Assembly: GCA_964575845.1 (NCBI GenBank)
Contig: CAZNSX010000002.1
Span: 248,001 to 312,000 of the forward strand
DNA length: 64,000 nt
Direction of reading: 5' to 3'
Source of the DNA: CAZNSX01 sp964575845
Lineage (GTDB): Bacteria; UBA8248; CAZNSX01
Part shown: one piece after another, positions 8,422 to 18,045 of the stretch
Numbering within the stretch: position 1 is the first letter of the stretch
How the letters are laid out: every line of letters begins with the position of its first letter
Notes under the pieces: model-generated
The model's input: only the letters and a program-made list of their open reading frames with translations
Database searches by the model: none
Told to the model about the DNA's origin: nothing
Made by a program: the position numbers and the translations under genes

Positions 8422-9111
8422 CTACGCGTACTCCACGGCGAGTTTGGCTTTAGGAGACGCCTTCGCGAACTCGTGGTACTTTTTTGGCTCGTCAAGCACC
8501 AGAAAGATGGCCCTCACGTCCTTGGCGTTCAGAAGCTGGGCTTTAGGGTAGTCCTTCTTAAGCTCGGCGAGCCTCTTCTTTGCGAGGCTCAGGATCTTGT
8601 CCCGATCCCCAAAGCTCACCGCGCCCCCCGGACAGACCTTCGCGCAGGCCGGGAGGAGTCCGTTAGAGACCCTGTCAATGCACATCGTGCACTTGGACAC
8701 ACTCCCGCGCGTTCCGGCCCTGGGTATCGCATACGGGCAGCCGAGCCTCTCATCAACCAGGTCCTTTGGGAGCTGCCTCGTTTTCACCGGGTCGTACACC
8801 ACGGCCCCGGTCTTCTCGTCCTGGGTGATCGCTCCCTTTACGCCCGATGCGTCGGCCATCATCTTGCACGGAGGCTCGATGCAGTGCCTGCATTGGTCGG
8901 GGAAGAAATACCAGCGTAGCTCTCCATCGACCTCGACCTCGTTGAACCTCACGAGTTTGTAAGTCGTGTAGCACAGATCCTCAGGGTTCTGATATGTTCC
9001 CCTCTGGACGGTAACTTCCGCAGGGTTCTGGTTCCAGCTCTTGCATGCGACCTGGCAGGACCTGCAGCCCATGCACTTTGATGTGTCTATCAGAAAAGAT
9101 TTCCCCGCCAT
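8422..9111 (-). CDS. Formate dehydrogenase iron-sulfur (beta) subunit
   Basis: A 229-residue ferredoxin-type subunit that passes electrons from the catalytic subunit onward. It has four [4Fe-4S] cysteine groups: C-M-G-C-R-S-C-Q-V-A-C, C-R-H-C-x4-C, C-T-M-C and C-A-K-V-C-P. No signal peptide is seen, which fits co-export with the Tat-signalled alpha subunit. There is no C-terminal transmembrane helix, unlike E. coli FdnH, so it resembles soluble periplasmic FdhAB enzymes. It starts 6 bases after the alpha-subunit stop. Confidence 0.93.
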   Translation of the reverse strand: MAGKSFLIDTSKCMGCRSCQVACKSWNQNPAEVTVQRGTYQNPEDLCYTTYKLVRFNEVEVDGELRWYFFPDQCRHCIEPPCKMMADASGVKGAITQDEKTGAVVYDPVKTRQLPKDLVDERLGCPYAIPRAGTRGSVSKCTMCIDRVSNGLLPACAKVCPGGAVSFGDRDKILSLAKKRLAELKKDYPKAQLLNAKDVRAIFLVLDEPKKYHEFAKASPKAKLAVEYA

Positions 9112-9117
9112 CTCAGA

Positions 9118-12100
9118 TCACCTCCCTATCCTGACCACGTTGACCATGAAGGCCTTGGTCTCCGGTATCCTGGTGTTGGGGTCGCCCACGGACGGGGTGA
9201 GGAGATTCGAGCTATCCCCTCCGTTCCTGGGCACAACCCAGCCGAAACACCAGGGGAGGCCGACCTGATGGATGGTCTTCCCCATGACCTTGAAAGGCCT
9301 GAACCTCTTCGTGACGATGGCCTTGGCCTCGACCTCGCCCCTCGGAGACTTCACGATGCAGCGGTCCCCAGAGCCTATCTTCTTCTCCGCCGCCAGCTCG
9401 GGGCTCATCTCGACGAAGAGCTGCGGCTGCATCTCGAGCAGCCACGGCTGCCACCTGGTCATGACGCCTGTCTGCCAGTGCTCCGTGACCCTGTATGTCG
9501 TGGCAACTATCGGGTACCTCGGGTCGCAGGCGCAGGCTATGTCGAGTCTCGTCCTGTAGACCGCGGCGACCGGGTTGATGATCTGGGAGGACATCGGGTT
9601 CTTATCGATCGGGTACTCGTCCGGTTCGTAGTGCTCCGGGAAGGGCCCGTCAGCACGCCCCGGCCCGAAGATATGGGCATGGCCCTCGGGTTTCATGATA
9701 AAGGGGTACCTCGACTTGGAGCCGAAGCTCAAGGGAGGCCATCCGCCATCCGGCACATCGCCTACCCACTTGCCCTTATTGGCATTCTTGGGGTCGGCCA
9801 CCCACCTAATAACCGGGTGCTCCTTGTCCCACGGAACCCCGTTCTTATCCACAGACGCCCTGTTGTAGATGATCCTGCGGTTCACGGGCCAGCACCAAGA
9901 CCACTCCGAGAAGAGACCTATGCCCGATTTATCCACGGTGCTTCTTCTGGCGGCGTTGTTTCCCTTCTCGTTATAGCTCTGGCAGTAGAGCCAGTTTCCC
10001 GAGGAGGTAGAGCCATCGTCCAGTAAATAGGCGAAGCTCGGAACGAGCGTCCCCTTCTTGAAGGAGTTGCCGCGAACTTTAACATCCTTGAGGAAGTAAC
10101 CGTTGATCTCCTTCGCGACGAGGTGGGAGTTGTACTGCCCTCCTTCCATGTAGTCCCACTTGAGGTTCAGGATGGGCTCTGGGAAGGCGCCGCCCTCTTT
10201 CTGATAGAGCTCTCTTATCCTGTTGAAGAGGTCCATCATGATGTCGCCGTCCGGGCGTGCCTCGCCAGGCGGGTCCTGGGCCTTCCAGCGCCACTGCATC
10301 CAGCGGCCGCTGTTGGTGATGCTGCCCTCCTTTTCCATGGAAGCCGCCGCCGGCAGGAAGAAGACCTCGGTCTTGATCTTCTTCGGGTCCATGCCGGGGC
10401 CCTCCCAGAAGCAGCCCGTCTCGTTCTCGAACAGGTTCACGTTCACGAGCCAGTCGAGATTGGAGAGCGCCACCCTGTTCTTGTTGGCATTGGCGCCGCT
10501 GCATGCGGGGTTCTGCCCCCAGGCGAAGAACCCGTGTATATCTCCTTTGTACATGGCATCGAAGAGGTCGAGCCATGAGTAGCTCTTCCCGTCGTCCAGC
10601 TTAGGCATCCAGGAGTAACCGAAGTCGTTTTCCTTCGTCGCGTTTTCGCCGAACATCGACTTCAGGAAGCTCACCGAATACTTGGGATAGTTGCCCCACC
10701 AGTTTGCGCTCATGGGGTCATTGGTCTTGGGGGTGGATTTCTCGTTGTAGGCGGCAAGGGTGCTTAAGGACGCCCTAGGGGTCGCGAGGTAACCGGGCCA
10801 GATGTGATAGAGCAGGCAGTGGTCGGTTGAACCCTGCACGTTGGACTCACCCCGCAGGGCATTCACTCCTCCGCCGGCCATCCCCATGTTGCCAAGGAGA
10901 AGCTGGATGATCGCCATGGCACGGATGTTCTGGGTCCCGACCGTGTGTTGGGTCCATCCCATGGCGTACATTATGGTCCCGGCCTTGTCCTTGGCCCCTG
11001 TCGCCGAATATGTCTCGTAGATCTTCTCGAGGAGGGCCTCCGGCGTGCCGGTTATCTCGGAGACCTTGTCGATGGTGTAGCGCGAGTAGTGTTTCTTGAG
11101 TTGCTGGAACACGCACCTCGGGTTCTTGAGCGTGCGGTCCTTTTTGGGAATTCCCTTGCCGTTCTTTTCAAAGGCCCACGTGGACTTGTCGTATTTGCCC
11201 GCCTTCTTGTCGAAGCCGCTGAAAAGCCCGTCGTGGAAGCCGTACTTCTCGGTCAGGATGAAGGGGGCGTTGGTGTACTCGGCCACATACTCCCTGAAAT
11301 ATTTGTCCTTGCTGAGGATGTAGTTGATCATCCCACCGAGGAAGGCGATGTCCGTGCCGGAGCGAAGCGGGGCGTAAATGTCGGCCTTTGATGAGGTGCG
11401 GGTGAACCGCGGGTCAACGCTTATGAGCTTTGCGCCGTTTGATTTGGCCTTGGTCACCCACTTGAAGGAGACGGGATGGTTCTCGGCCGCATTGCTTCCC
11501 ATGATCAGGATGCAATCGCTGTTGCCAATGTCGATCCAGTGATTCGTCATTGCGCCGCGTCCAAACGACTCTGCCAGAGCCGCTACCGTGGCGCTGTGTC
11601 AAATGCGGGCCTGATGTTCGATGTATGGGAGACCGAGGGCCCTCATCATGGCCTGCAAAACCCAGCACTCCTCATTGTCGAGGGCCGCGCTCCCGACGTG
11701 TGCTATGGCCTCGCAGCGGTTGACCGCTTGGCCCTTCGTGTCGGTGGTGATGAAGCCGGCGTCCCGGGTCTTCTTTACCCTCTGGGCGATGTGTGTGAGC
11801 ATCCAATCCCAGGACTTGACCTGCCATTCGTTGCTGTAAGGAGCCCTGTATAAGGGTTGGGTGAGCCTGTTTTCGTTTATGGCAAGCTGATAGAGGGCCG
11901 CGCCTTTGGAGCAGAGGGAGCCCTGGTTGATGGGGTGGCTGGAATCGCCCTCCGTGTACACCACCCTCCCGGTCCTGTTGTCGGTGTGGCAGATGATGCC
12001 GCATCCGACTGCGCAGTAGGGACAGATGGTAGGGGTCTCCTTGGCCCCCTTCACCCGGAGTTTCCAGGCCTTGGCCTCGACAGTGGCGACATCGAAACCG

Positions 12101-12171
12101 AGCGCCCCGATCCCGACGCCTACCAATAACGTGCCGGAGGTCTTGATGAATTCCCTTCGTGAGACCTGCAT
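9118..12171 (-). CDS. Formate dehydrogenase alpha subunit, selenocysteine-containing, Tat-exported
   Basis: The 1017-residue catalytic subunit oxidises formate to CO2 at a bis-MGD Mo or W centre. A Tat signal (S-R-R-E-F-I-K) opens the protein. It is followed by the [4Fe-4S] motif C-P-Y-C-A-V-G-C and the molybdopterin domains. An in-frame UGA (11599-11601, codon 191) lies in E-H-Q-A-R-I-U-H-S-A-T-V, the conserved Sec site (E. coli FdnG Sec196). The two open frames either side of the UGA (9118-11550 and 11602-12171) are one gene. The ATG at 12171 has GGAGG 7 bases upstream; a nearby GTG is too close to that site. A 7-bp hairpin starts 16 bases after the UGA. It sits after a 36-residue membrane peptide and before the beta subunit. 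Confidence 0.96.
11566..11601 (-). promoter_or_regulatory. Candidate SECIS in formate dehydrogenase gene
   Basis: After the UGA (11599-11601), 16 bases are followed by a 7-bp stem, CGGCTCT with AGAGTCG including one G-T pair, and a 3-base loop. Its spacing from the UGA equals that of the hairpin in the ArsC-like selenoprotein gene. The flanking codons resemble fdnG/fdhF genes. This is consistent with a bacterial SECIS but not tested by folding. Confidence 0.6.
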
Positions 12172-12260
12172 ATTCACGCCTCCTTCCTCTGGTAAAAAGA
12201 ACCCATATACAGCAGGGCCAGCTTTGTTCCACTGGCCCCCGCCTCAGGCATGCTGACCGG

Positions 12261-12371
12261 CTACTTTTCCTTGGCGGTCAGGAAGCTCCAGAAGGCGATG
12301 AACAAAAAGAGGAACACGACGGCGATTATATATTCCGTCCCCTTTGTTGCATACACGTTCACGAATTCCAT
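12261..12371 (-). CDS. 36-residue single-helix membrane peptide of the formate dehydrogenase operon
   Basis: A very small gene. The peptide starts M-E-F-V-N-V-Y, then has one strongly hydrophobic helix (about residues 13-31, rich in I, V, F, L) and ends T-A-K-E-K. A GGGAGGA ribosome site lies 5-7 bases before the ATG. It begins 14 bases after the HybB/NrfD-like gene stop and ends 89 bases before the alpha-subunit start. Small one-helix subunits are known in NrfD-containing redox complexes (for example HmcD), so it is probably a complex subunit or assembly peptide. The family name is an inference. Confidence 0.75.
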   Translation of the reverse strand: MEFVNVYATKGTEYIIAVVFLFLFIAFWSFLTAKEK

Positions 12372-12385
12372 CCGGTCCTCCCTTT

Positions 12386-13630
12386 TTAATGGATGCCCTT
12401 CCATTCCGGGTGTTCGTAAAGGACGGGCATCCGATTGACGATCCAGCGGAAGGTGAGGATTCCCGTGGTGATGATGGAGATGGTGATGGCGAACTCCATC
12501 CAGTGGGGAAAGTAACGCACCGGAAGATTCCAGTTGAAGCCGATTATCGCGACGTTCACCCGGTTGATGATGATCCCGATAACGGCCAGACCGCTTGTGA
12601 ACCGGACGAGCCTCACTTTCCTCTCCCGCACCCCCCAGGCGTAGAGAAAGCATGGCAGGAGGACGAACCCCAACATCTCGACCATGTACCAGATCCCGTA
12701 AGGCGTGCCCAGAAGGTGCCAGTTCTGTCCGTGAGCCAGGGCAATAATTTTCAGGAAGAAATAGGCGAAAAGGGTAGCCGAGGCCGCCTTGCCGAGGCCG
12801 ATGGTGAGGTTATCGAGGCTCGCGGCATGGTTAGAGTCGACCTGATGTCTGAAGATGCTGTGAGAGAGCGTGCTCTCGAATATCACCATCGAGATCCCCG
12901 CTATTATGGCCGAGACTAAGAACAAGAGGGGGATGAGCGGCGTGTACCAGAGCGGGTGGACCTTAGTGGGGGCGAGAAGGAAGAGCGCGCCGAGGGCGGA
13001 CTGGTGAAGCGTCGAGAGGATGGCGCCGAAGACGGTCGCCGCGACGGTCAGCCCCGCCACCCATTTGCGGAAGGTCTTCATGTTGAGCCACTCGAATATC
13101 GCGGGGCAGAACTCAACGAACTGGCACGAGAGGTAAAGCGCAACGTGCCAGGCAACCAGGAACATGACCGAGCTGACACCGTAGGAATAGACCATGGGGT
13201 AGGGGAGCCGCCAGGGACGCCCGAGGTCGAAGAGGAGGCCGATGACGACGAAGAAGTAGCCCAGGAAGCCGGTGAGGATGGCGGGCCGCACTATGGGTTC
13301 ATACTCTTTCATCCCGAAGACGTACACGGCGGTACCGAGGGTGAATCCCCCCGCGGCGAGGGCCACGCCGCAGAGAACGTCGACACCGATCCATAGCCCC
13401 CAGGGGTAGGTCTGCGTGAGGTGCGTTGCGGCGCCGAGACCCTGTGAGAAGCGGACCACCGCGGCGAAGAGCCCGACGAGGACGATCAGGCCCGCGATGA
13501 TGTTGAACGGGGTGATGTTCTTCCGGATGTACTCATCGAGTGTCATTCCCATGAACAACTTATCCGTCGCCCAGGCCCAGAAGTTCACCCTTTTTCCTAC
13601 GTCCTCGATTTTCTCGATGCCTTCGACCAC
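12386..13630 (-). CDS. HybB/NrfD-family membrane quinone-interacting subunit
   Basis: A 414-residue polytopic membrane protein with about ten hydrophobic segments, typical of HybB/NrfD proteins that exchange electrons with the quinone pool without haem. The segment T-Y-P-W-G-L-W-I-G-V-D-V and later D-L-G-R-P-W-R match the family. It overlaps the end of the HybA-like gene and precedes the small membrane peptide. In this operon it takes the place usually held by the cytochrome b subunit FdnI, so it is probably the route from formate to menaquinone or the reverse. Confidence 0.93.
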   Translation of the reverse strand: MVEGIEKIEDVGKRVNFWAWATDKLFMGMTLDEYIRKNITPFNIIAGLIVLVGLFAAVVRFSQGLGAATHLTQTYPWGLWIGVDVLCGVALAAGGFTLGTAVYVFGMKEYEPIVRPAILTGFLGYFFVVIGLLFDLGRPWRLPYPMVYSYGVSSVMFLVAWHVALYLSCQFVEFCPAIFEWLNMKTFRKWVAGLTVAATVFGAILSTLHQSALGALFLLAPTKVHPLWYTPLIPLLFLVSAIIAGISMVIFESTLSHSIFRHQVDSNHAASLDNLTIGLGKAASATLFAYFFLKIIALAHGQNWHLLGTPYGIWYMVEMLGFVLLPCFLYAWGVRERKVRLVRFTSGLAVIGIIINRVNVAIIGFNWNLPVRYFPHWMEFAITISIITTGILTFRWIVNRMPVLYEHPEWKGIH

Positions 13631-14550
13631 TATCGCGTCTCCTCTTTTTCCTTTTTTTCCTTCGCGGCCTCAATCTCAGCGATCTGCTCACGACGCTTCG
13701 AGAAAGCGTGGAACCCCATCAGTCCTGCTGGCCACAGGATAAGCACCAGGGGCACCGCCGAGAGGAAGGGCAGAGTGAGCTCCGGGTAAGCTCTCCTCCC
13801 GAGGTCCGTCCGGAAGTCGATCTTTTCGAAGGGAAAACTCGATATGTACATCCACCCGGTCCCGCCGATCTCGTTCTCCCCGTAAATGTGGTGGACGTAC
13901 TTTTCGGGGTTCCTGTAGATGCGGCTCCTGGCGAGTTCGAGAAGATCCCCGCGCTTTCCGGACGTCATGACCCCCATAGGGCAGATCTGGACGCATGCCG
14001 GAGGCTCGCCCTTCTTTACGTGCTGCTCGTAGCAGAGGGTACATTTCCTTATGGCCGGGACCAACTTCTCGTACTCGAATTTCGGGATGTTGAAGGGGCA
14101 GGCCACCATGCAGTATCGGCACCCTATGCATCTGTCCTCGTGCCAGATAACGGGTCCCTCCGGCATCTTCTCAAGAGCCTTCACAAGGCAGGCGGAGGCG
14201 CAGGCGGGCTGATTGCAGTGCATGCACTGTATCTTGACGCCGAGATAGTCTCCTTTTGGGTTGGTAAAGCGGTTGACAACCGTATATGCGCGTGAGTCAG
14301 TCAGTCTTTTCTTATCAAGTACCGACCGCTCGAAAAAGGACACCCGAGGTTTCGGCAATCCCTGTGTATAGTTGCAGACCGCCTCGCACATGCGACACCC
14401 GATGCACCGGGTTACGTCGGACAGCACGCCGATAGAAGAGGGTGGACCCGAATCGGCACTCTTAGCGTGGGCATTACGAGAGCCGCCAAGGAGGGCTGCA
14501 CTACCGACCGAACCGGCTATTTTGAGAAAATCCCTTCTTTTCATACTCAC
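13630..14550 (-). CDS. HybA-like Tat-exported 4x[4Fe-4S] ferredoxin with C-terminal anchor
   Basis: A 306-residue protein. It has a twin-arginine signal (K-R-R-D-F-L-K), then four cysteine clusters: C-I-G-C-R-M-C-E-A-V-C, C-M-H-C-N-Q-P-A-C, C-I-G-C-R-Y-C-M-V-A-C and C-T-L-C. A single transmembrane helix follows near residue 265-285, then a charged K/E tail. This is the architecture of HybA. It would sit on the periplasmic face and link the HybB-like subunit to the formate dehydrogenase and the multihaem cytochrome. It is the second gene of the operon. Confidence 0.93.
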   Translation of the reverse strand: MSMKRRDFLKIAGSVGSAALLGGSRNAHAKSADSGPPSSIGVLSDVTRCIGCRMCEAVCNYTQGLPKPRVSFFERSVLDKKRLTDSRAYTVVNRFTNPKGDYLGVKIQCMHCNQPACASACLVKALEKMPEGPVIWHEDRCIGCRYCMVACPFNIPKFEYEKLVPAIRKCTLCYEQHVKKGEPPACVQICPMGVMTSGKRGDLLELARSRIYRNPEKYVHHIYGENEIGGTGWMYISSFPFEKIDFRTDLGRRAYPELTLPFLSAVPLVLILWPAGLMGFHAFSKRREQIAEIEAAKEKKEKEETR

Positions 14551-14697
14551 CCCCGGTTCTCCTCAATGAGCATATTTTTCACAAGTAACAGAAGATTTTC
14601 TCCTTCCAAAGCTAACAGCGACAGTTTCAAGGCCTCTTTAGCCCTCAGGCTTCAGGGCGACCTCCTCAGAGCTCCTAAGAATCGAGCATCTTCCCTC

Positions 14698-15330
14698 TTA
14701 TTCACCTTCTTTAGGGGGCACATGGCATCTCGCGCAATCTTTTTCCGAGCGGATACTGAAGGCCTTCTTCCCGTCATGGCATTTTCCGCAGTACTTCTCG
14801 TCCCTCATCTCTCTCATGGATAGGGCCTCGCCGCTTCCTGGTCTCTCCATCTTGAAGACCTTCGGATGGCAATCAACACATTGGTTCATCATGTGGTCCT
14901 GATGGCTGAAAATTACCTTCCCCAGGGGGCCTGCCTTTTCAAAGGTTAACTTGTGGGGCTCATGGCATTTAGTGCAATTTGTTGTCGGATGGAATTTATG
15001 GCATTTCCCGCAATCTTTGCCCGTTATAATACTGAAGGCCGTCTGCCCGTCGTGGCATTTGCCACAGAACTTTGCATCCATCATCTCTCTCATGGACAGA
15101 GGCTTGCCGCCCCCGCTGGCCCCTTTCTCCATCTGAAAGACCTTGGGATGGCAATCAATACACTGGTACATCTTGTGGTGCTGATGGCTGAAAGTTACCC
15201 TCCCCAGGGGGCCTCCCTTTTCAAAGATTTCTATATCTTTCTGGGGATAAGCTAGCCCTCCCCCCAGAGCAAAATCGGCCAGGAAAAAGAAGCACCAGAT
15301 GAAGGCTACACGAGTGCTCGTTACTTTCAC
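14698..15330 (-). CDS. Multihaem cytochrome c (seven CxxCH, triheme c7-like repeat)
   Basis: A 210-residue exported c-type cytochrome. It has an N-terminal signal peptide, then seven CxxCH motifs: CIDCH, CGKCH, CGKCH, CTKCH, CVDCH, CGKCH, CARCH. The sequence is an internal duplication: two units starting G-P-L-G-[RK]-V and running through F-S-H-Q, C-x-D-C-H and C-G-K-C-H-D-G, joined by the single CTKCH haem. Each unit resembles a c7-type triheme domain. The GTG start at 15330 has GGGAGG about 8 bases upstream. As first gene of the formate dehydrogenase operon it likely exchanges electrons with the HybA-like or beta subunit in the periplasm. Confidence 0.93.
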   Translation of the reverse strand: MKVTSTRVAFIWCFFFLADFALGGGLAYPQKDIEIFEKGGPLGRVTFSHQHHKMYQCIDCHPKVFQMEKGASGGGKPLSMREMMDAKFCGKCHDGQTAFSIITGKDCGKCHKFHPTTNCTKCHEPHKLTFEKAGPLGKVIFSHQDHMMNQCVDCHPKVFKMERPGSGEALSMREMRDEKYCGKCHDGKKAFSIRSEKDCARCHVPPKEGE

Positions 15331-15401
15331 CTTCCGACCTCCCAGGGTTTAGAAAACCGGCGCTTGCGCTTGGTTTTCCGGAAAGAAATTTGCCTATGAG
15401 G

Positions 15402-15577
15402 AACAATAACTATTTGTGATATTTTTCTCAAACCACATCAAAATTTTTATGAATACCGGAGAATGTCAAAAATACTCGACATGATTCTTAGCACCTCGTC
15501 CGGAAACAGTAAGAGCCCATTTGAAAGCAACGAAGAATGATAACCATTTGTGATATTTTTCTCAATCTGCCTCAAAA
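15402..15577. repeat. Pair of direct repeats upstream of the formate dehydrogenase operon
   Basis: Two similar ~42-base copies (15402-15443 and 15535-15577) share a 20-base identical core starting ATTTGTGATA (15412-15431 and 15546-15565). They are about 134 bases apart and lie 80-250 bases upstream of the cytochrome gene start. They could be binding sites of an operon regulator or a small duplication. No regulator is identified. Confidence 0.7.
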
Positions 15578-16501
15578 AAACTAATTTTTCTCAAGACTGA
15601 AAAATCTTAAAAACCCTCCACATGGTTTCTCGCAGCTCCTCAAGGATATTTCGCGTACATTATGAAATATAGGAATTCCTCTTAATTTCTGCAAGCCCCT
15701 TCGATTGAAGCGAGTCATATTTTCGTTTCCGGCCGCGTTGCAGGGTGCCCGTGCTCCTGTCTCACTCCGGAGCAGGCTTTCGGGACACCTAAGAACAGCC
15801 AAAGCAATTTCCGCATCTCCAACGCATTCACCGGTAAAAAATCCGGACTTCTCTTCCGAAAACCTAAAGCCACTTGGCTACAAGCTGCCTCCGCAAGCTG
15901 AGAGAGGTTCTCTTATGGATTGTATTATTATATACAACTGCCAATACTAAAATAACTTATCTAATTATTAAAATGCAAAAAAAATGCCATCTCCCCCACA
16001 ACCGCGGTGAGCCTGATTTTATCTTAAGCCCTTTAGAATCTGTAGGTTACTCCAATAGATGTAAATTTACTAACCTCTATTCTTTCTTGGCCCATAATTA
16101 ATATTGACTACTGTTTGCATTCTTCCATCGGTAACTCATTATTAAAAAAGTCCCTAGCCGTCTTGGGCCATTTTGGTAAAATGAGACAAAATTGTCCTTC
16201 TCCTCAGCCAGAAAAAGCAAATTTCAGCTGAACGGCTTCAGCTTCTTGGCTTTGGGAGGTGCGCATCAAGTCATAGAAATGCTATCCGAAAGCCTGCTCT
16301 CAGTTGAGGACATGTAAAAATTGCGATGAATGCTTTCCACTTTCCTTTCGGTGGTCACCACAATTTTCGTTGTTTTCCTTGCCCAGTTAGTGCTGGGCCC
16401 CAGAGCGGAACCCGGGGAAATAAAGAATGAACTAACCGCATTCGGGATTTTTGAGCGTTAACTTCCAAGAACGAGAAGCCGGAATTCGGGAAGCCCAAAA
16501 G
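15578..16501. other. AT-richer intergenic stretch
   Basis: About 920 bases with no convincing gene. Open frames at 15581-15802 and 15705-15950 lack ribosome sites and similarity to anything I know. This lies beyond the regulatory repeats of the formate dehydrogenase operon and before a terminator hairpin. Confidence 0.4.
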
Positions 16502-16536
16502 AAAAAGGGTTCTGGGCTACCGCCAGAATCCTTTTC
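16502..16536. terminator. Intrinsic terminator, probably bidirectional
   Basis: AAAAAGGGTTCTGG pairs with CCAGAATCCTTTT around a 7-base loop, with A-run and T-run flanks. It lies directly left of the tRNA-Pro fragment, and downstream of the small lipoprotein gene on the minus strand. Confidence 0.7.
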
Positions 16537-16537
16537 T

Positions 16538-16582
16538 TGGTCGGGCAAGAGAATTTGAACCTCCAACCACCTGCTCCCAAAG
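16538..16582 (-). repeat. Degenerate 3' half of tRNA-Pro (att-like remnant)
   Basis: These 45 bases align with the 3' half of the intact tRNA-Pro at 30685-30730 with about 40 matches and one deletion. The match covers CCA end, T-arm and anticodon loop. The similarity stops in the anticodon stem. It has the same orientation as the intact tRNA and lies on its 3' side, as expected for the far border of an element inserted into the tRNA 3' end. Confidence 0.8.
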
Positions 16583-16712
16583 ATGTACATGCCGCGTAGC
16601 ATAAGTTCAAGGGCGACAGGGGACCTCCTGAAGTTTCAAAGAGCTATGAGAACCCTCTTTTATTGCTTCAAGTGAGCCGAATATGATTAGAGTGGCTTCC
16701 CCGTAAAGCGGT

Positions 16713-16922
16713 TCATTCTGGGGTTGGTATTCCCCACCAGCCCTGCTCTTGAGATTTTTTTACATCTTCATCCGTGGTATTTTTGTGGCCCCACAAACTA
16801 TATTTCATGTGCTCCCAACTTTTAAAATGTGTATCGTGCTGCCATAACTCAGAACGTTGGGCCGCTGTTCCACAACCAGAAAAAAACAAGCCTATCAAAA
16901 CCAAGAAAACCAATTTTCTCAT
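16713..16922 (-). CDS. Small lipoprotein of unknown function
   Basis: A 69-residue protein with a lipoprotein signal peptide. It starts M-R-K, has a hydrophobic core, and has lipobox F-S-G-C at about residue 15-18. The mature part is short and rich in W and H (W-Q-H-D-T-H, W-E-H-M-K, Q-G-W-W-G-I-P). The ATG at 16922 is preceded by GAGGTG, and the longer upstream frame has no such support. Conserved function not recognised. It stands alone. Confidence 0.65.
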   Translation of the reverse strand: MRKLVFLVLIGLFFSGCGTAAQRSELWQHDTHFKSWEHMKYSLWGHKNTTDEDVKKSQEQGWWGIPTPE

Positions 16923-17313
16923 TTTATTCACACCTCTTTTCTTAAATGGCTGGTGATCCCACATGTTCCCCTCTATAAGCTGTGTCTTCCTTAAATACCA
17001 AGAATTTCCCGTTTCAACTCTTGTTGGAGGCATGCCTCCCCCGCCATCGGCGCTTAGAGTAAGGATGAACCCTTTTCCTCCTGCTGTCAAGCACCTTATG
17101 GACCACCGGAAACCGACAGCGGGCCTCTATTCACGACACCGTAGTTCAATTTGGCCTTTCCCCCGCGGCGCGAAGGTATCCAGGGGCGTTTAAAGTCTTG
17201 ATTTTGCGTTGGCAATCGGTCCCGCGGGAGCGAAAAATTGACACTCGCCCGGGAAATTCGGGCCAAAACGTTTTGAAATTAGGAAAGTCAGGAGCCGAAA
17301 AGTTAATGTGGAT
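16923..17313. other. Intergenic stretch
   Basis: About 390 bases between two minus-strand genes. No gene, RNA or repeat seen. The promoter of the small lipoprotein gene is probably here. Confidence 0.35.
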
Positions 17314-18045
17314 TCAGGTCATATAGATGCCGCCGCTGATGACGAGGGTCTGACCCGTGATGTAGCCGTTCTGGACCAGCATGACCACAGCTGCCGCCAC
17401 CTCCTCGGACTGGCCGAAGCGACCGACCGGCGCCCGCGGAGACTTAACCCCCAGATCCTTGGTGATCATCTCGGTCTCGATGGCGCCAGGCGCCACGGAG
17501 TTCACCGTAATCCCCTCTCGCGCGAGGATCGCGGCGTAAGAGTGGGTGAGGCCACTCATGCCGGCCTTTGAGGCCGCGTAGTGAGGCCCGGTGGCTCCGC
17601 CCGTGAAGGCGGCGTTGGAGGAGACGTTGACGATGCGGCCCCATCGCGCCCGCCGCATGTCGGGCAACACAGCCTGAGTGAGCAGGAAGGCGGATTTGAG
17701 GTTGACTGCAATCGCCTCGTCCCAGTCCTTTTCGGTGACCTCGTCCGGCGAGCGTTTTGTGGCGATGCCAGCGTTATTGACGAGGATGAAGACCGGTCCG
17801 TAGCGGAGCCGGATCTTCTCTATCATGGCGTTCACCTCATCCGCCTTCGATACGTCCGCCCGGACGGGAAACGCCTTTCCGCCTGCGGATTCGATCAGGT
17901 CACAGGTCTCGCTGGCCTCCTTCTCCCGCAAGCGGAAATTGACGGCGATCGCGGCACCCTCCCGCGCGAGAGCCACCGCGCAGGCCCGCCCGATGCCCCG
18001 GCTCGCCCCCGTCACGAGGGCGCTTTTGTCGTGGAGGGAGTCCAT
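17314..18045 (-). CDS. SDR-family oxidoreductase (FabG-like)
   Basis: A 243-residue classical short-chain dehydrogenase/reductase. It shows the NAD(P) motif G-A-S-R-G-I-G near residue 13, N-N-A-G near 90, and the catalytic S...Y-x-x-x-K (Y-A-A-S-K). The sequence is closest in style to 3-oxoacyl-ACP reductases, and the G-A-S-R-G dinucleotide motif suggests NADPH preference. It stands alone without fatty-acid genes, so the true substrate is open. Confidence 0.88.
   Translation of the reverse strand: MDSLHDKSALVTGASRGIGRACAVALAREGAAIAVNFRLREKEASETCDLIESAGGKAFPVRADVSKADEVNAMIEKIRLRYGPVFILVNNAGIATKRSPDEVTEKDWDEAIAVNLKSAFLLTQAVLPDMRRARWGRIVNVSSNAAFTGGATGPHYAASKAGMSGLTHSYAAILAREGITVNSVAPGAIETEMITKDLGVKSPRAPVGRFGQSEEVAAAVVMLVQNGYITGQTLVISGGIYMT

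Noticed and set aside
9118..11550. Treating the formate dehydrogenase as two genes
   Set aside because: The gap is a single in-frame UGA in the conserved Sec motif, so it is one selenoprotein gene.
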